Assembly (NCBI RefSeq): GCF_900299525.1 | Contig: NZ_OMKA01000026.1 | Location: forward strand, 434,001 to 498,000 | Source: Aquimarina sp. Aq78 | GTDB lineage: Bacteria > Bacteroidota > Bacteroidia > Flavobacteriales > Flavobacteriaceae | Reading direction: 5' to 3' | Length of the DNA: 64,000 bases | In this document: positions 25,625 through 33,704 of the stretch, in pieces | How the letters are laid out: each line of letters opens with the position of its first letter | Numbering within the stretch: position 1 is the stretch's first letter | Notes under the pieces: model-generated | Database searches by the model: none | What the model saw: the letters and a program-made list of their open reading frames with translations, nothing else | What the model was told of the DNA's origin: nothing | Made by a program: the position numbers and the translations under genes

Positions 25625-26770
25625 TTACCAGCCAAAATCTTCTTTAATTTTGTTGACTTTATCCAGCATATAATCTTTGGTTAAGAAAGCAACTTCAGAA
25701 AGTTGAAAACCACTTTCGTAAGCTCTCATAGCTTTTTTAGGCTCTCCTGTTTGTTCGTAGAACATACCTAAATAATAATATCCCAGCATTAAATCAGAAT
25801 GCTCTTTTATAGCTAACTTGCCTAAAGGTTCTAATTCTGACCAGTTTTCATTCTTTTCGAGAGCGGTAGATACTGCAATAAAATCGTTGATTCTTATTTT
25901 ACGCTTTATACCATACAACTTTTCTGTAGTTTTATACATATCTACAAGATAGTCATAGGGCGAAGTTTCTAGTGTAAGAAGAACTTCTTTGTAAGTTTTC
26001 TTACTGATTGGGCGATACATTTCAAAAATACCTTCGAGAGCATTAGGAATGGCTTTTCCAACCAAAGTATAATGAGAAGATTCGTCAAAATTATCAAAGA
26101 AATAACTCATTTCAGTATTTTCTATTACAGACAGTTTTTCATCTAGAGCAATGAGGTTCTTTTTGATATTATCGGCATCATTAGTTGCAGTAGCCAGATA
26201 ATACCAAATATCAGAAGAAATCGCTAATTTACTTGAAATTCGGTCTCCCATCGGCGGTCCTAATTCTGGGCTAATGCATATATATCCCTGAAAAATAGGA
26301 TTGTCTTTAAACAAAAAGTAATTTATAAAATTAGCAGTATAGTCATGTCCAACAATAATTTTAAGTTGTGCGGTACGATAAGTTTCATTAAGATAAGGAA
26401 CAAGCTCTTGTCCTATAAATTCGAAGAATTCTGCTCCTTTTAGAGTCGGTAAAAACTCTGCAGTATCGTACCTGCAATCATCTTCTCTGGTTTTTCTTTG
26501 ATTAACACCAACAACAATTGATTCAGGCATATCTTCCCAATAGGAAAAGTAATCCACGTTTCCGGCAACTGGTTCGAATAAATAATCCCCATCAAGAACA
26601 ATAATCAAGGGATATATTTTATCTTCATTTTTCTTGTAATTACGCGGAAGCTGAATTTTTAACTCTCTACTTTGGTCTAATTTGATAGATCTGAAAGACT
26701 CATATATTGTTTGACCATAACTGGAAACAACAAAAATACAAGCTATAATAAGAGTCACACTTTTTTTCAT
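25625..26770 (-). CDS. Esterase-like alpha/beta-hydrolase fold protein with TPR tail; nucleophile replaced
   Basis: A 381-residue secreted protein with a signal peptide (cleavage near SSYGQ, residue 20). Residues about 35-260 follow the esterase D/Fes-type alpha/beta-hydrolase plan: LIIVLDGDYLFEP, VVGVNQRKTREDDC and KIIVGHDYTANF. In active members the last motif is GHSxGG; here the nucleophile position is Asp143 (GHD), so ordinary Ser-esterase activity looks lost. The C-terminal 80 residues contain a TPR-like pair (GYYYLGMFYEQTGEPKKAM). It is the last gene of the panC-panD-membrane protein operon, 48 bases after the previous stop. It may be a binding or regulatory relative. Confidence 0.8.
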   Translation of the reverse strand: MKKSVTLIIACIFVVSSYGQTIYESFRSIKLDQSRELKIQLPRNYKKNEDKIYPLIIVLDGDYLFEPVAGNVDYFSYWEDMPESIVVGVNQRKTREDDCRYDTAEFLPTLKGAEFFEFIGQELVPYLNETYRTAQLKIIVGHDYTANFINYFLFKDNPIFQGYICISPELGPPMGDRISSKLAISSDIWYYLATATNDADNIKKNLIALDEKLSVIENTEMSYFFDNFDESSHYTLVGKAIPNALEGIFEMYRPISKKTYKEVLLTLETSPYDYLVDMYKTTEKLYGIKRKIRINDFIAVSTALEKNENWSELEPLGKLAIKEHSDLMLGYYYLGMFYEQTGEPKKAMRAYESGFQLSEVAFLTKDYMLDKVNKIKEDFGW

Positions 26771-26818
26771 AAGTATTAGGATTAAGGTTAAGCAAGGGAC
26801 AATATATAAATTATTTCC

Positions 26819-27784
26819 TTATTTTTCTCTGTTTAAAATAGGGAGGAACAAAAAGGATAACGCCCCAATGATTATATTTATTGCGGTTTGTGAGCCCCAT
26901 AATATCCAGCCAAAAGCTTCTCCTGCTGGTTTTTCGATATCAAAAAGCAATAAAATTGTAGCAATTGCGATAGGAAATGCACCAATACCTCCATTGGTAG
27001 TAGACATAGCAAATGATCCTGCTACAAAGGTAGCTAATATAGGACCTATAGATAAAGAAGTGGTTTCGGGAACCGTAAATTTGATAATATAAAACATCCC
27101 TACATAAAGTGTCCAAATAAAAAAAGTATGAAACACAAAAGCTCTTTTTTGCCTTATCTTAGAAATGCTTTTTATCCCTTCTAAAAGACCAATTCCAAAA
27201 TTTCGTAATTTAATGAGTATTGGATTACTAGAGGTTTTTATGATTTTTAAGAATGCTATTCCGGCAATTAATAGCCCCAATAAAATAGCAAGAGTGATAA
27301 AAGGATTTGCAATTTTTTCTTCTAAGTATGATAATAGAAGTTCTGATTGAAAAAGCAGAGTGATGCCTATTATTAGTAAAAGCATTAACAGATCAATAAC
27401 TCGTTCTGAGATAATAGTTCCAAATGCTTTTTTAAAAGGAACGCCTTCATATGTTGATATCGTGCCTCCACGTAGAATTTCTCCAGATCTTGGGATTCCC
27501 AGATTAGCAAGGTATCCTACCATAATAGCCATAAAACTATTTGATAGTTTGATCGGATATCCCAAAGGTTCTAATAAAAACTTCCAACGATATGCTCTTG
27601 AGAGATGAGAAATAATTCCCATAATAACAGAAAGGATAACCCACTTAGGATCTGCTTGTGTGATATACTGAAGCGTTTTTTGTCTTTCTTCTGGAGTTGC
27701 CGAAGCGATAGAATACCAAATTAAAAAAACTCCCAATGCTAAAGGGAGTATAATTTTAAGAAACTTTATAAGTTTAGGGTTCAC
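26819..27784 (-). CDS. LPG-synthase-type transmembrane (flippase-like) protein
   Basis: A 321-residue integral membrane protein with about eight hydrophobic segments. It has the conserved motifs of the lysylphosphatidylglycerol synthase TM family (UPF0104/YbhN-like): HLSRAYRWKFLL near residue 60, GYLANLGIPRSGEILRG near residue 90, and TTNGGIGAFP near residue 260. Family members move or modify lipids in the inner membrane; the substrate here is unknown. It starts 3 bases after the panD stop codon, so it is cotranscribed and perhaps translationally coupled with it. Confidence 0.88.
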   Translation of the reverse strand: MNPKLIKFLKIILPLALGVFLIWYSIASATPEERQKTLQYITQADPKWVILSVIMGIISHLSRAYRWKFLLEPLGYPIKLSNSFMAIMVGYLANLGIPRSGEILRGGTISTYEGVPFKKAFGTIISERVIDLLMLLLIIGITLLFQSELLLSYLEEKIANPFITLAILLGLLIAGIAFLKIIKTSSNPILIKLRNFGIGLLEGIKSISKIRQKRAFVFHTFFIWTLYVGMFYIIKFTVPETTSLSIGPILATFVAGSFAMSTTNGGIGAFPIAIATILLLFDIEKPAGEAFGWILWGSQTAINIIIGALSFLFLPILNREK

Positions 27785-27787
27785 TAT

Positions 27788-28138
27788 TTATTTTAATAAA
27801 TTATTTTCCTCATTTGGGAAAAGAAGTCTTGGTTTGAAGTTTTTGGCTTCTTCAATATCCATCATGGCATAGGTGATTAGTATTAATACGTCTCCTTTTG
27901 CTACTTTTCGAGCAGCAGCACCATTTAATGTGATTTCACCACTTTTTCTAGGTCCTGGGATTGCATAAGTTTCTAAACGTTCTCCATTATTATTATTTAC
28001 AATCTGTACCTTTTCTCCCTCAACAATATTAGCAGCATCCATTAGATCTTGATCTATAGTTATACTACCGATATAATTAAGATCGGCACCAGTCACTTTA
28101 ACGCGATGAATTTTTGATTTTACTACGTGTACAAACAT
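27788..28138 (-). CDS. panD: Aspartate 1-decarboxylase proenzyme
   Basis: Makes beta-alanine from aspartate for pantothenate and coenzyme A. This 116-residue pyruvoyl enzyme has the self-cleavage site Gly24-Ser25 (NYIGSITID), the N-terminal KSKIHRVKVTGADL and the downstream NGAAARKV substrate loop. After cleavage, Ser25 becomes the pyruvoyl group. The length is normal for the family. It follows panC by 19 bases, so the two steps feeding pantoate-beta-alanine ligation are encoded together. Confidence 0.97.
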   Translation of the reverse strand: MFVHVVKSKIHRVKVTGADLNYIGSITIDQDLMDAANIVEGEKVQIVNNNNGERLETYAIPGPRKSGEITLNGAAARKVAKGDVLILITYAMMDIEEAKNFKPRLLFPNEENNLLK

Positions 28139-28157
28139 GTTACAAAGTTAGTTATTT

Positions 28158-29006
28158 TTAATTTAGGGCAATGTTATCAATGAGTCTTATTTCTCCTGCA
28201 AATACAGCTATAAAAGCTCTGTATTTAATATCTTTTTGTTTTCGTTTAATGGATTTTAAGTCAGATACCTTTGCAATTTCAAAGTATTCTAATTTTAATT
28301 CATCATTATTTTTGAATTGTTCTGACACCCATTTGTTTAAGATATGAACACTTTTTGTGCCAAAGTCTTTTTTTACCTGTTTCAGGATTGAATAAATCAA
28401 GGGGGATTCATTAAGTTGCTTCTGGTTTAGCCTTTTGTTTCGAGAGCTTAAAGCCAATCCGTTTTTTTCTCTATAAATAGGACAACCAATGATTTGAACT
28501 GACATTTTTTCAATTTCAACTAATTTTTTAACAATTTGAAGTTGTTGAAAATCTTTTTCACCAAAATATGCTTTATTTGGATTGACAATAGTAAAGAAGT
28601 GTTTTAAGACTGTTCCAACTCCATCAAAATGACCAGGCCTGTATTTGCCCTCCATTTCGTTTTCTAACCCTTCAAAATCATAATTAGTTGATGACATTTC
28701 GTCTCCATACACCTCTTTTGGTGTAGGAGCGAATACAATTATTTCTTTAGATAACTCTGATAAAAGTTCAATATCAGAATCCAAAGTTCGAGGATAATTA
28801 ACCAAATCTTCGGTAGTATTAAATTGTGTAGGGTTCACAAAAATACTAACTATAATTTTTTGATTTTCCTTGAGAGCTCTTTCTATCAGTGCAAGATGAC
28901 CCTTGTGCAATGCTCCCATAGTAGGAACAAATCCAATGGTTTTGTTCTGCTTATTAAAAGCTGCAACATCTTCTAGTATATCTCGTCTTTTTCCGTGTAA
29001 CCGCAT
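28158..29006 (-). CDS. panC: Pantoate-beta-alanine ligase
   Basis: Condenses pantoate with beta-alanine using ATP, forming pantothenate. The 282-residue sequence shows the nucleotidyltransferase HIGH-like motif in PTMGALHKGHLAL, then SIFVNPTQFN, the pantoate pocket YPRTLDSD, and FGEKDFQQL. The terminal segment LALSSRNKRLN matches the KMSKS-like loop. It is the first gene of the minus-strand operon panC-panD-membrane protein-esterase-like protein. A consensus -7 box lies 24-31 bases upstream of the ATG. Confidence 0.97.
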   Translation of the reverse strand: MRLHGKRRDILEDVAAFNKQNKTIGFVPTMGALHKGHLALIERALKENQKIIVSIFVNPTQFNTTEDLVNYPRTLDSDIELLSELSKEIIVFAPTPKEVYGDEMSSTNYDFEGLENEMEGKYRPGHFDGVGTVLKHFFTIVNPNKAYFGEKDFQQLQIVKKLVEIEKMSVQIIGCPIYREKNGLALSSRNKRLNQKQLNESPLIYSILKQVKKDFGTKSVHILNKWVSEQFKNNDELKLEYFEIAKVSDLKSIKRKQKDIKYRAFIAVFAGEIRLIDNIALN

Positions 29007-29029
29007 TTGGTGTATAACTTAAAGGCGTG

Positions 29030-29037
29030 CAAAAATA
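29030..29037 (-). promoter_or_regulatory. -7 promoter box of panC (TATTTTTG on minus strand)
   Basis: An exact TAnnTTTG match 23 bases upstream of the panC ATG. It is back to back with the divergent box at 29069-29076, with 31 bases between the boxes. Confidence 0.65.
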
Positions 29038-29068
29038 AGATATTACTGGCAGACTGCATAAATTTTCG

Positions 29069-29076
29069 TAATTTTG
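29069..29076 (+). promoter_or_regulatory. -7 promoter box (TAATTTTG) of the glycogen-synthase-like/DUF4270/glmS operon
   Basis: An exact TAnnTTTG match 42 bases upstream of the ATG at 29119. No clear -33 TTG accompanies it. It is divergent from the panC promoter. Confidence 0.6.
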
Positions 29077-29118
29077 CAAAATTAATTCCAAAAGGAGGAC
29101 GATAAAAGTATCGATTAT

Positions 29119-29928
29119 ATGAAAGATAAGAGGATATTGTATGTATCATCAGAAGTAATACCTTACCTGCCAGAGACTGAAATCTCATCTATGTCTTTTG
29201 AAGCACCAAGAATGGTAAATAATAAAGGGGGTCAAATAAGAATTTTTATGCCTAGATATGGCAATATCAATGAAAGGAGGCATCAGTTACATGAAGTAAT
29301 TCGGCTTTCGGGTATGAATTTAGTAATTAATGACTTGGATATGCCCCTTATTATTAAAGTTGCTTCTATTCCAAAAGAACGAATGCAAGTTTATTTTATC
29401 GATAATGAGGATTATTTTAAAAGAAAAGCAACGTTAACTGATGAAGAAGGGAAATTATTTCCTGATAATGATGAGAGAGCAATCTTTTTTGCTAAAGGAG
29501 TGATCGAAACAGTTAAGAAGTTAAACTGGTCACCAGATGTGATTCATGTACATGGATGGCTAGCTTCTCTTTTGCCATTATACTTAAAGAATTATTATGC
29601 TAATGAACCTCTTTTTGGTCATAGTAAAATTGTTACTTCTGTATATAATAATGGTTATGACGGGATATTGGATAAGAATATGATGGAAAAAGTAAAGTTT
29701 GACGGAATAGCTGAAGAAAAAATTAGTGATTTGGCTCAGCCAACATATAGTAACCTTATGAAGGTGGCTGTGGATAATTCTGATGCAATTATTGTGGGAT
29801 CCGAAGAAATTCCATCAGAACTTGTTGAGCATTTAAAAACAATAGACCAACCAGTTTTAGAATATAAAAAACCAGATGAATTTGCTGATGCCTATGAAAC
29901 CTTCTATCAAACAGAGGTATTGGTGTAA
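29119..29928 (+). CDS. Glycogen/starch synthase N-terminal-domain protein, likely inactive as a synthase
   Basis: A 269-residue protein matching only the N-terminal (GT5) Rossmann domain of glycogen synthase: ILYVSSEVIPYLPE at the start, RIFMPRYGNINER, then DVIHVHGWLASLLPLYLK. The C-terminal donor-binding domain of about 200 residues is absent. The KxGGL loop that binds ADP-glucose in active synthases is replaced by PETEISS. Flavobacteria commonly carry this short form upstream of a DUF4270 lipoprotein gene and glmS, as here. Loss of glycosyltransferase activity is an inference; a regulatory or binding role is possible. The DUF4270 gene starts 20 bases downstream. Confidence 0.82.
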   Translation: MKDKRILYVSSEVIPYLPETEISSMSFEAPRMVNNKGGQIRIFMPRYGNINERRHQLHEVIRLSGMNLVINDLDMPLIIKVASIPKERMQVYFIDNEDYFKRKATLTDEEGKLFPDNDERAIFFAKGVIETVKKLNWSPDVIHVHGWLASLLPLYLKNYYANEPLFGHSKIVTSVYNNGYDGILDKNMMEKVKFDGIAEEKISDLAQPTYSNLMKVAVDNSDAIIVGSEEIPSELVEHLKTIDQPVLEYKKPDEFADAYETFYQTEVLV

Positions 29929-29948
29929 GCAAAACGACGAAATTATTT

Positions 29949-31595
29949 ATGAAATTGAAGAATATTATAATTAGGATAACGGCTATAGTAGCTGTTGTTT
30001 TTACCTTTCTGTCTTGTAACGATGATTTTGATTCTGTTGGTAGTGAAGTTATCGGAGATGTTAATTTTGAAGACAAGCAGTACTCTGCAGTGCCAATAGC
30101 ATACAGTAAAAAATTCGAAAGAGTACGTACAAGTGGTTTAGCGATTGATCAACAAGGGAGGACTGCACATTCTAATTTGTTAGGAGTTTATAATGATCCT
30201 ATATATGGACAATCGGTGTATAGCATTTTGTCGCAGATTCAGCCGTCAAAATTAAACCCAACTTTTGGAACTAATGCAGTGTTAGATAGTGTTGTTTTTA
30301 GCTTGCCATATTTTAGTACTGCGACAGGTACAACATCGGTTCAAGTAGATAATGTTACAGAGACAGCAACGACCTACAGGTTAGATTCAATTTATGGAAA
30401 CCAACCTATTAAACTGTCGTTGTATAAATCTAATTATTTTTTAAGAGATTTTGATCCCGAATCTAACGAAAGACAAGTATATTACTCTGATGATGTCGAA
30501 ACTAATTTTGGGGCAGAAGTAGAACAAACATTATTATATACGAATAACAGTTTAGTTCCTTCTGCTAAAGAAATTATTACAACAACCGAAACTGTTACCA
30601 ACGGGGAGACTACGACCAAAAGAGAAAGACTAACTCCTAGATTACGAGTTGAGCTTCCAGATGATATAAAAACACTGTTTTCAACGTTATTTTTGGATAA
30701 AGAAGGTAGTGTAGAGTTAAGCAATTCAAACAATTTCAGAAATTATTTTAGAGGAATTTATATTAAGGCAGAACCCGTAAACAATAACGGGAATTTAATA
30801 TACCTTAATACTAATGATGCACAGATAACCCTTCATTACAGTTTTGATGAAACTTCAAATAACGTCACCACACGTAAAGACGATAAATTGGATTTAAATT
30901 TTGCTAATACTTTTATAAATTCTATAAAAACTACTTTAGATCCAACTATTGCAGAGGAATTGAAAGAAGAAAATCAGGATACAGTAAATGGCGAAGATAA
31001 TTTATATCTAAAAGGAGGTGATGGTTCATATGCAGTAATCGATTTATTTGGAGGCAATGTCACTAATGAAAATGGCGAAGAAGAAAATGAACTTAGTTTC
31101 TTAAAGAGACAAGATTGGTTAATTAATGATGCAAGTCTAAAATTCTACATCGACCAAGATAAAGTAACAGGGGGAGATACCGAGCCCGAAAGAATCTTTA
31201 TCTTTAATATGGAGACAGGAACAGTTCTTCTTGATTATATTTTGGACGGTAGTATTAATAGAGATGCTCCTTTGGTTTCGGGTATTAACCATTTAGGAAG
31301 AATCAGTCGTGATTCTGGTAAGAATGGAGAATTTTATAAAATAAGAATAACACAGTATATCCTAAATATTTTAAAAGGAGAAATTGAAAATACTAAACTG
31401 GGATTGTCAGTATCTCAAAATGTAAACATAATAACAAGCGCTATAGGCGATACCCCTACAACTAAAAATGAGATAATTCCCTCCTCATCAATAGTTTCCC
31501 ACGAAGGAACAGTTCTCTATGGAAATGGAGTAAATGTCCCTGAGTCAAAACGTTTAAAACTTGATATTTTTTATACATCATCAAAGGAAAACTAA
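29949..31595 (+). CDS. DUF4270 family lipoprotein
   Basis: A 548-residue lipoprotein; the hydrophobic N-terminus ends in a lipobox with Cys23 (VFTFLSCNDD). The sequence FDSVGSEVIGDVNFEDKQY and the following beta-rich body match the DUF4270 family, which is confined to Bacteroidota and uncharacterised. The placement between the glycogen-synthase-like gene and glmS is the usual one, with 20- and 22-base spacers, so these three form an operon. A cell-envelope role is inferred only from the lipoprotein signal and the link to amino-sugar synthesis. Confidence 0.88.
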   Translation: MKLKNIIIRITAIVAVVFTFLSCNDDFDSVGSEVIGDVNFEDKQYSAVPIAYSKKFERVRTSGLAIDQQGRTAHSNLLGVYNDPIYGQSVYSILSQIQPSKLNPTFGTNAVLDSVVFSLPYFSTATGTTSVQVDNVTETATTYRLDSIYGNQPIKLSLYKSNYFLRDFDPESNERQVYYSDDVETNFGAEVEQTLLYTNNSLVPSAKEIITTTETVTNGETTTKRERLTPRLRVELPDDIKTLFSTLFLDKEGSVELSNSNNFRNYFRGIYIKAEPVNNNGNLIYLNTNDAQITLHYSFDETSNNVTTRKDDKLDLNFANTFINSIKTTLDPTIAEELKEENQDTVNGEDNLYLKGGDGSYAVIDLFGGNVTNENGEEENELSFLKRQDWLINDASLKFYIDQDKVTGGDTEPERIFIFNMETGTVLLDYILDGSINRDAPLVSGINHLGRISRDSGKNGEFYKIRITQYILNILKGEIENTKLGLSVSQNVNIITSAIGDTPTTKNEIIPSSSIVSHEGTVLYGNGVNVPESKRLKLDIFYTSSKEN

Positions 31596-31617
31596 CAATA
31601 TTTTAAAAACTTAAATC

Positions 31618-33465
31618 ATGTGCGGAATTGTAGGGTACATTGGACATAGAGAAGCCTATCCAGTTGTTTTAAAAGGCTTAAAAAGATTAGAGTATAGAGG
31701 CTATGACTCTGCAGGAATTGCTCTTTACGATGGGAAAGACATTAAATTGTCTAAAACCAAAGGAAAGGTAGCGGATCTGGAAAAGCGATTATTAAAAGAA
31801 ATTCCTACAAAAGGAACAATAGGAATAGGGCATACCAGATGGGCAACACACGGAGTTCCTAATGATGTGAATTCACATCCACATTATTCTAACTCTGGTA
31901 ATCTGGTAATCATTCATAACGGAATCATAGAAAATTATGATGCTCTCCGTAAAGAATTGATTAATCGAGGATATACATTTACCTCAGAAACTGATACAGA
32001 AGTATTGGTAAATCTTATAGAGGATGTAAAGACTAAAGAAAATGTAAAACTAGGTAAAGCAGTTCAGATTGCTCTAAATCAAACTGTAGGAGCGTATGCA
32101 ATTGCTGTTTTTGATAAGCAAAAACCAGATGAGATTGTTGTTGCGAGATTGGGTAGTCCACTAGCTATCGGCGTGGGTGAAGATGAGTTTTTTATAGCCT
32201 CCGATGCATCTCCCTTTATAGAATATACAAATAATGCAATTTACCTCGAAGATGGTGAAATGGCTGTTGTAAGAAGAAATAAGGGAGTTAAAGTAAGGAA
32301 TATTAAAGATGATAAGCTGGTAGATCCATATTTGCAAGAACTGCAAATTAACCTGGAGCAAATAGAAAAAGGAGGGTATGATCATTTTATGCTCAAAGAA
32401 ATTTATGAGCAGCCTAATGCGATTAGCGATACCTATAGAGGTAGAATGCGAGTTGCAGAAGGGATTATAAAAATGGCAGGTATTGATGACAACCTTGCTA
32501 AACTATTAAATGCAAAACGCATCATTGTTATTGCTTGTGGTACCTCATGGCACGCTGGTTTAGTAGCAGAATATATTTTTGAGGAATTAGTTCGTATACC
32601 TGTCGAAGTAGAATATGCATCAGAGTTCAGGTATCGAAACCCAGTAATTCATCAGGATGATGTTGTAATCGCAATATCACAAAGTGGTGAAACGGCAGAT
32701 ACAATGGCCGCAATTAAGCTAGCAAAAGAAAATGGAGCTTTTGTTTTTGGAGTTTGTAACGTGGTTGGATCCTCAATCTCTAGAGAAACTCATGCAGGAG
32801 CTTATACTCATGCAGGTCCAGAAATAGGGGTTGCTTCTACAAAAGCATTTACTACTCAAATAACAGTGCTGTCTTTAATAGCATTAAAGCTGGCAGAGAG
32901 AAAAGGAACAATTTCTAATAGCGATTTTCATTATTACTTGCAGGAATTAGAGAGGATTCCAGAAAAAGTTAAAAAGACTTTAGAATCTAATGACCATATT
33001 AAGTTTATTGCAGATACGTATAAAGATGCAAAAAACTTCCTGTATTTAGGTAGAGGATATAATTTTCCTGTTGCATTAGAAGGAGCGTTAAAATTAAAGG
33101 AGATATCATATATACATGCAGAAGGATACCCGGCAGCAGAAATGAAGCATGGGCCAATAGCATTAATTGATGAACAAATGCCAGTTGTTGTAATAGCGAC
33201 CAAAAAGGGACACTATGATAAAGTGGTAAGTAATATTCAGGAAATTAAATCCAGGAAAGGAAAAATTATCGGAATAGTTACAGAAGGAGACGTTACCGTG
33301 AAAGAACTTGCTGATCATGTTATAGAAATACCAGAAACAGAAGAATTTTTAACACCTCTTCTTACAACGATACCTTTGCAATTATTATCATATTATATTG
33401 CTGTAATGTTGGATAAAAATGTAGATCAACCAAGAAATCTTGCAAAGTCTGTAACAGTAGAATAA
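31618..33465 (+). CDS. glmS: Glutamine-fructose-6-phosphate aminotransferase (isomerizing)
   Basis: Makes glucosamine-6-phosphate, the first amino sugar for peptidoglycan and lipopolysaccharide. The 615-residue protein has the N-terminal Ntn glutaminase domain with nucleophile Cys2 (MCGIVGYIG) and GHTRWATHG, then two SIS sugar-isomerase domains (ACGTSWHAG, ISQSGETADT, FLGRGYNFPVALEGALKLKE given as landmarks only in part) and the C-terminal KSVTVE. This is the full family length. It is the last gene of a three-gene operon and is followed by a strong terminator. No glmS ribozyme is seen upstream, where only 22 bases separate it from the preceding gene. Confidence 0.98.
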   Translation: MCGIVGYIGHREAYPVVLKGLKRLEYRGYDSAGIALYDGKDIKLSKTKGKVADLEKRLLKEIPTKGTIGIGHTRWATHGVPNDVNSHPHYSNSGNLVIIHNGIIENYDALRKELINRGYTFTSETDTEVLVNLIEDVKTKENVKLGKAVQIALNQTVGAYAIAVFDKQKPDEIVVARLGSPLAIGVGEDEFFIASDASPFIEYTNNAIYLEDGEMAVVRRNKGVKVRNIKDDKLVDPYLQELQINLEQIEKGGYDHFMLKEIYEQPNAISDTYRGRMRVAEGIIKMAGIDDNLAKLLNAKRIIVIACGTSWHAGLVAEYIFEELVRIPVEVEYASEFRYRNPVIHQDDVVIAISQSGETADTMAAIKLAKENGAFVFGVCNVVGSSISRETHAGAYTHAGPEIGVASTKAFTTQITVLSLIALKLAERKGTISNSDFHYYLQELERIPEKVKKTLESNDHIKFIADTYKDAKNFLYLGRGYNFPVALEGALKLKEISYIHAEGYPAAEMKHGPIALIDEQMPVVVIATKKGHYDKVVSNIQEIKSRKGKIIGIVTEGDVTVKELADHVIEIPETEEFLTPLLTTIPLQLLSYYIAVMLDKNVDQPRNLAKSVTVE

Positions 33466-33501
33466 CGAGTTCTCTTATATAGAGATTGATTGAAATATAG
33501 T

Positions 33502-33535
33502 AACCCTATCTGAAAAATTTCGGATAGGGTTTTTA
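33502..33535 (+). terminator. Intrinsic terminator of the glmS operon
   Basis: A 14-bp stem (33502-33515 with 33518-33531, one T-G pair) centred on AACCCTATC, followed by TTTT. It begins 37 bases after the glmS stop codon. Confidence 0.88.
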
Positions 33536-33704
33536 GCTTTTATTAGGACTTTTAATAGTGATTGGATTACAAATAAAAATCATGAAATGATGATAATGTT
33601 GTATAATGGTTTTTTTGATAATGAAATCACAAAGGTTTAGCGGTTTTATTGAAAGATTATTAAAAAAACGTATATTGTTGTCATAACTATTAAAACTTAG
33701 GGGC

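Noticed and set aside
29789..30076. Minus-strand ORF of 95 codons across the glycogen-synthase-like/DUF4270 junction
   Set aside because: It overlaps two genes with clear family matches and has no recognisable features of its own.
31595..31617. glmS ribozyme upstream of glmS
   Set aside because: Only 22 bases separate glmS from the preceding gene, and no ribozyme core is present; these ribozymes are mainly found in Gram-positive bacteria.
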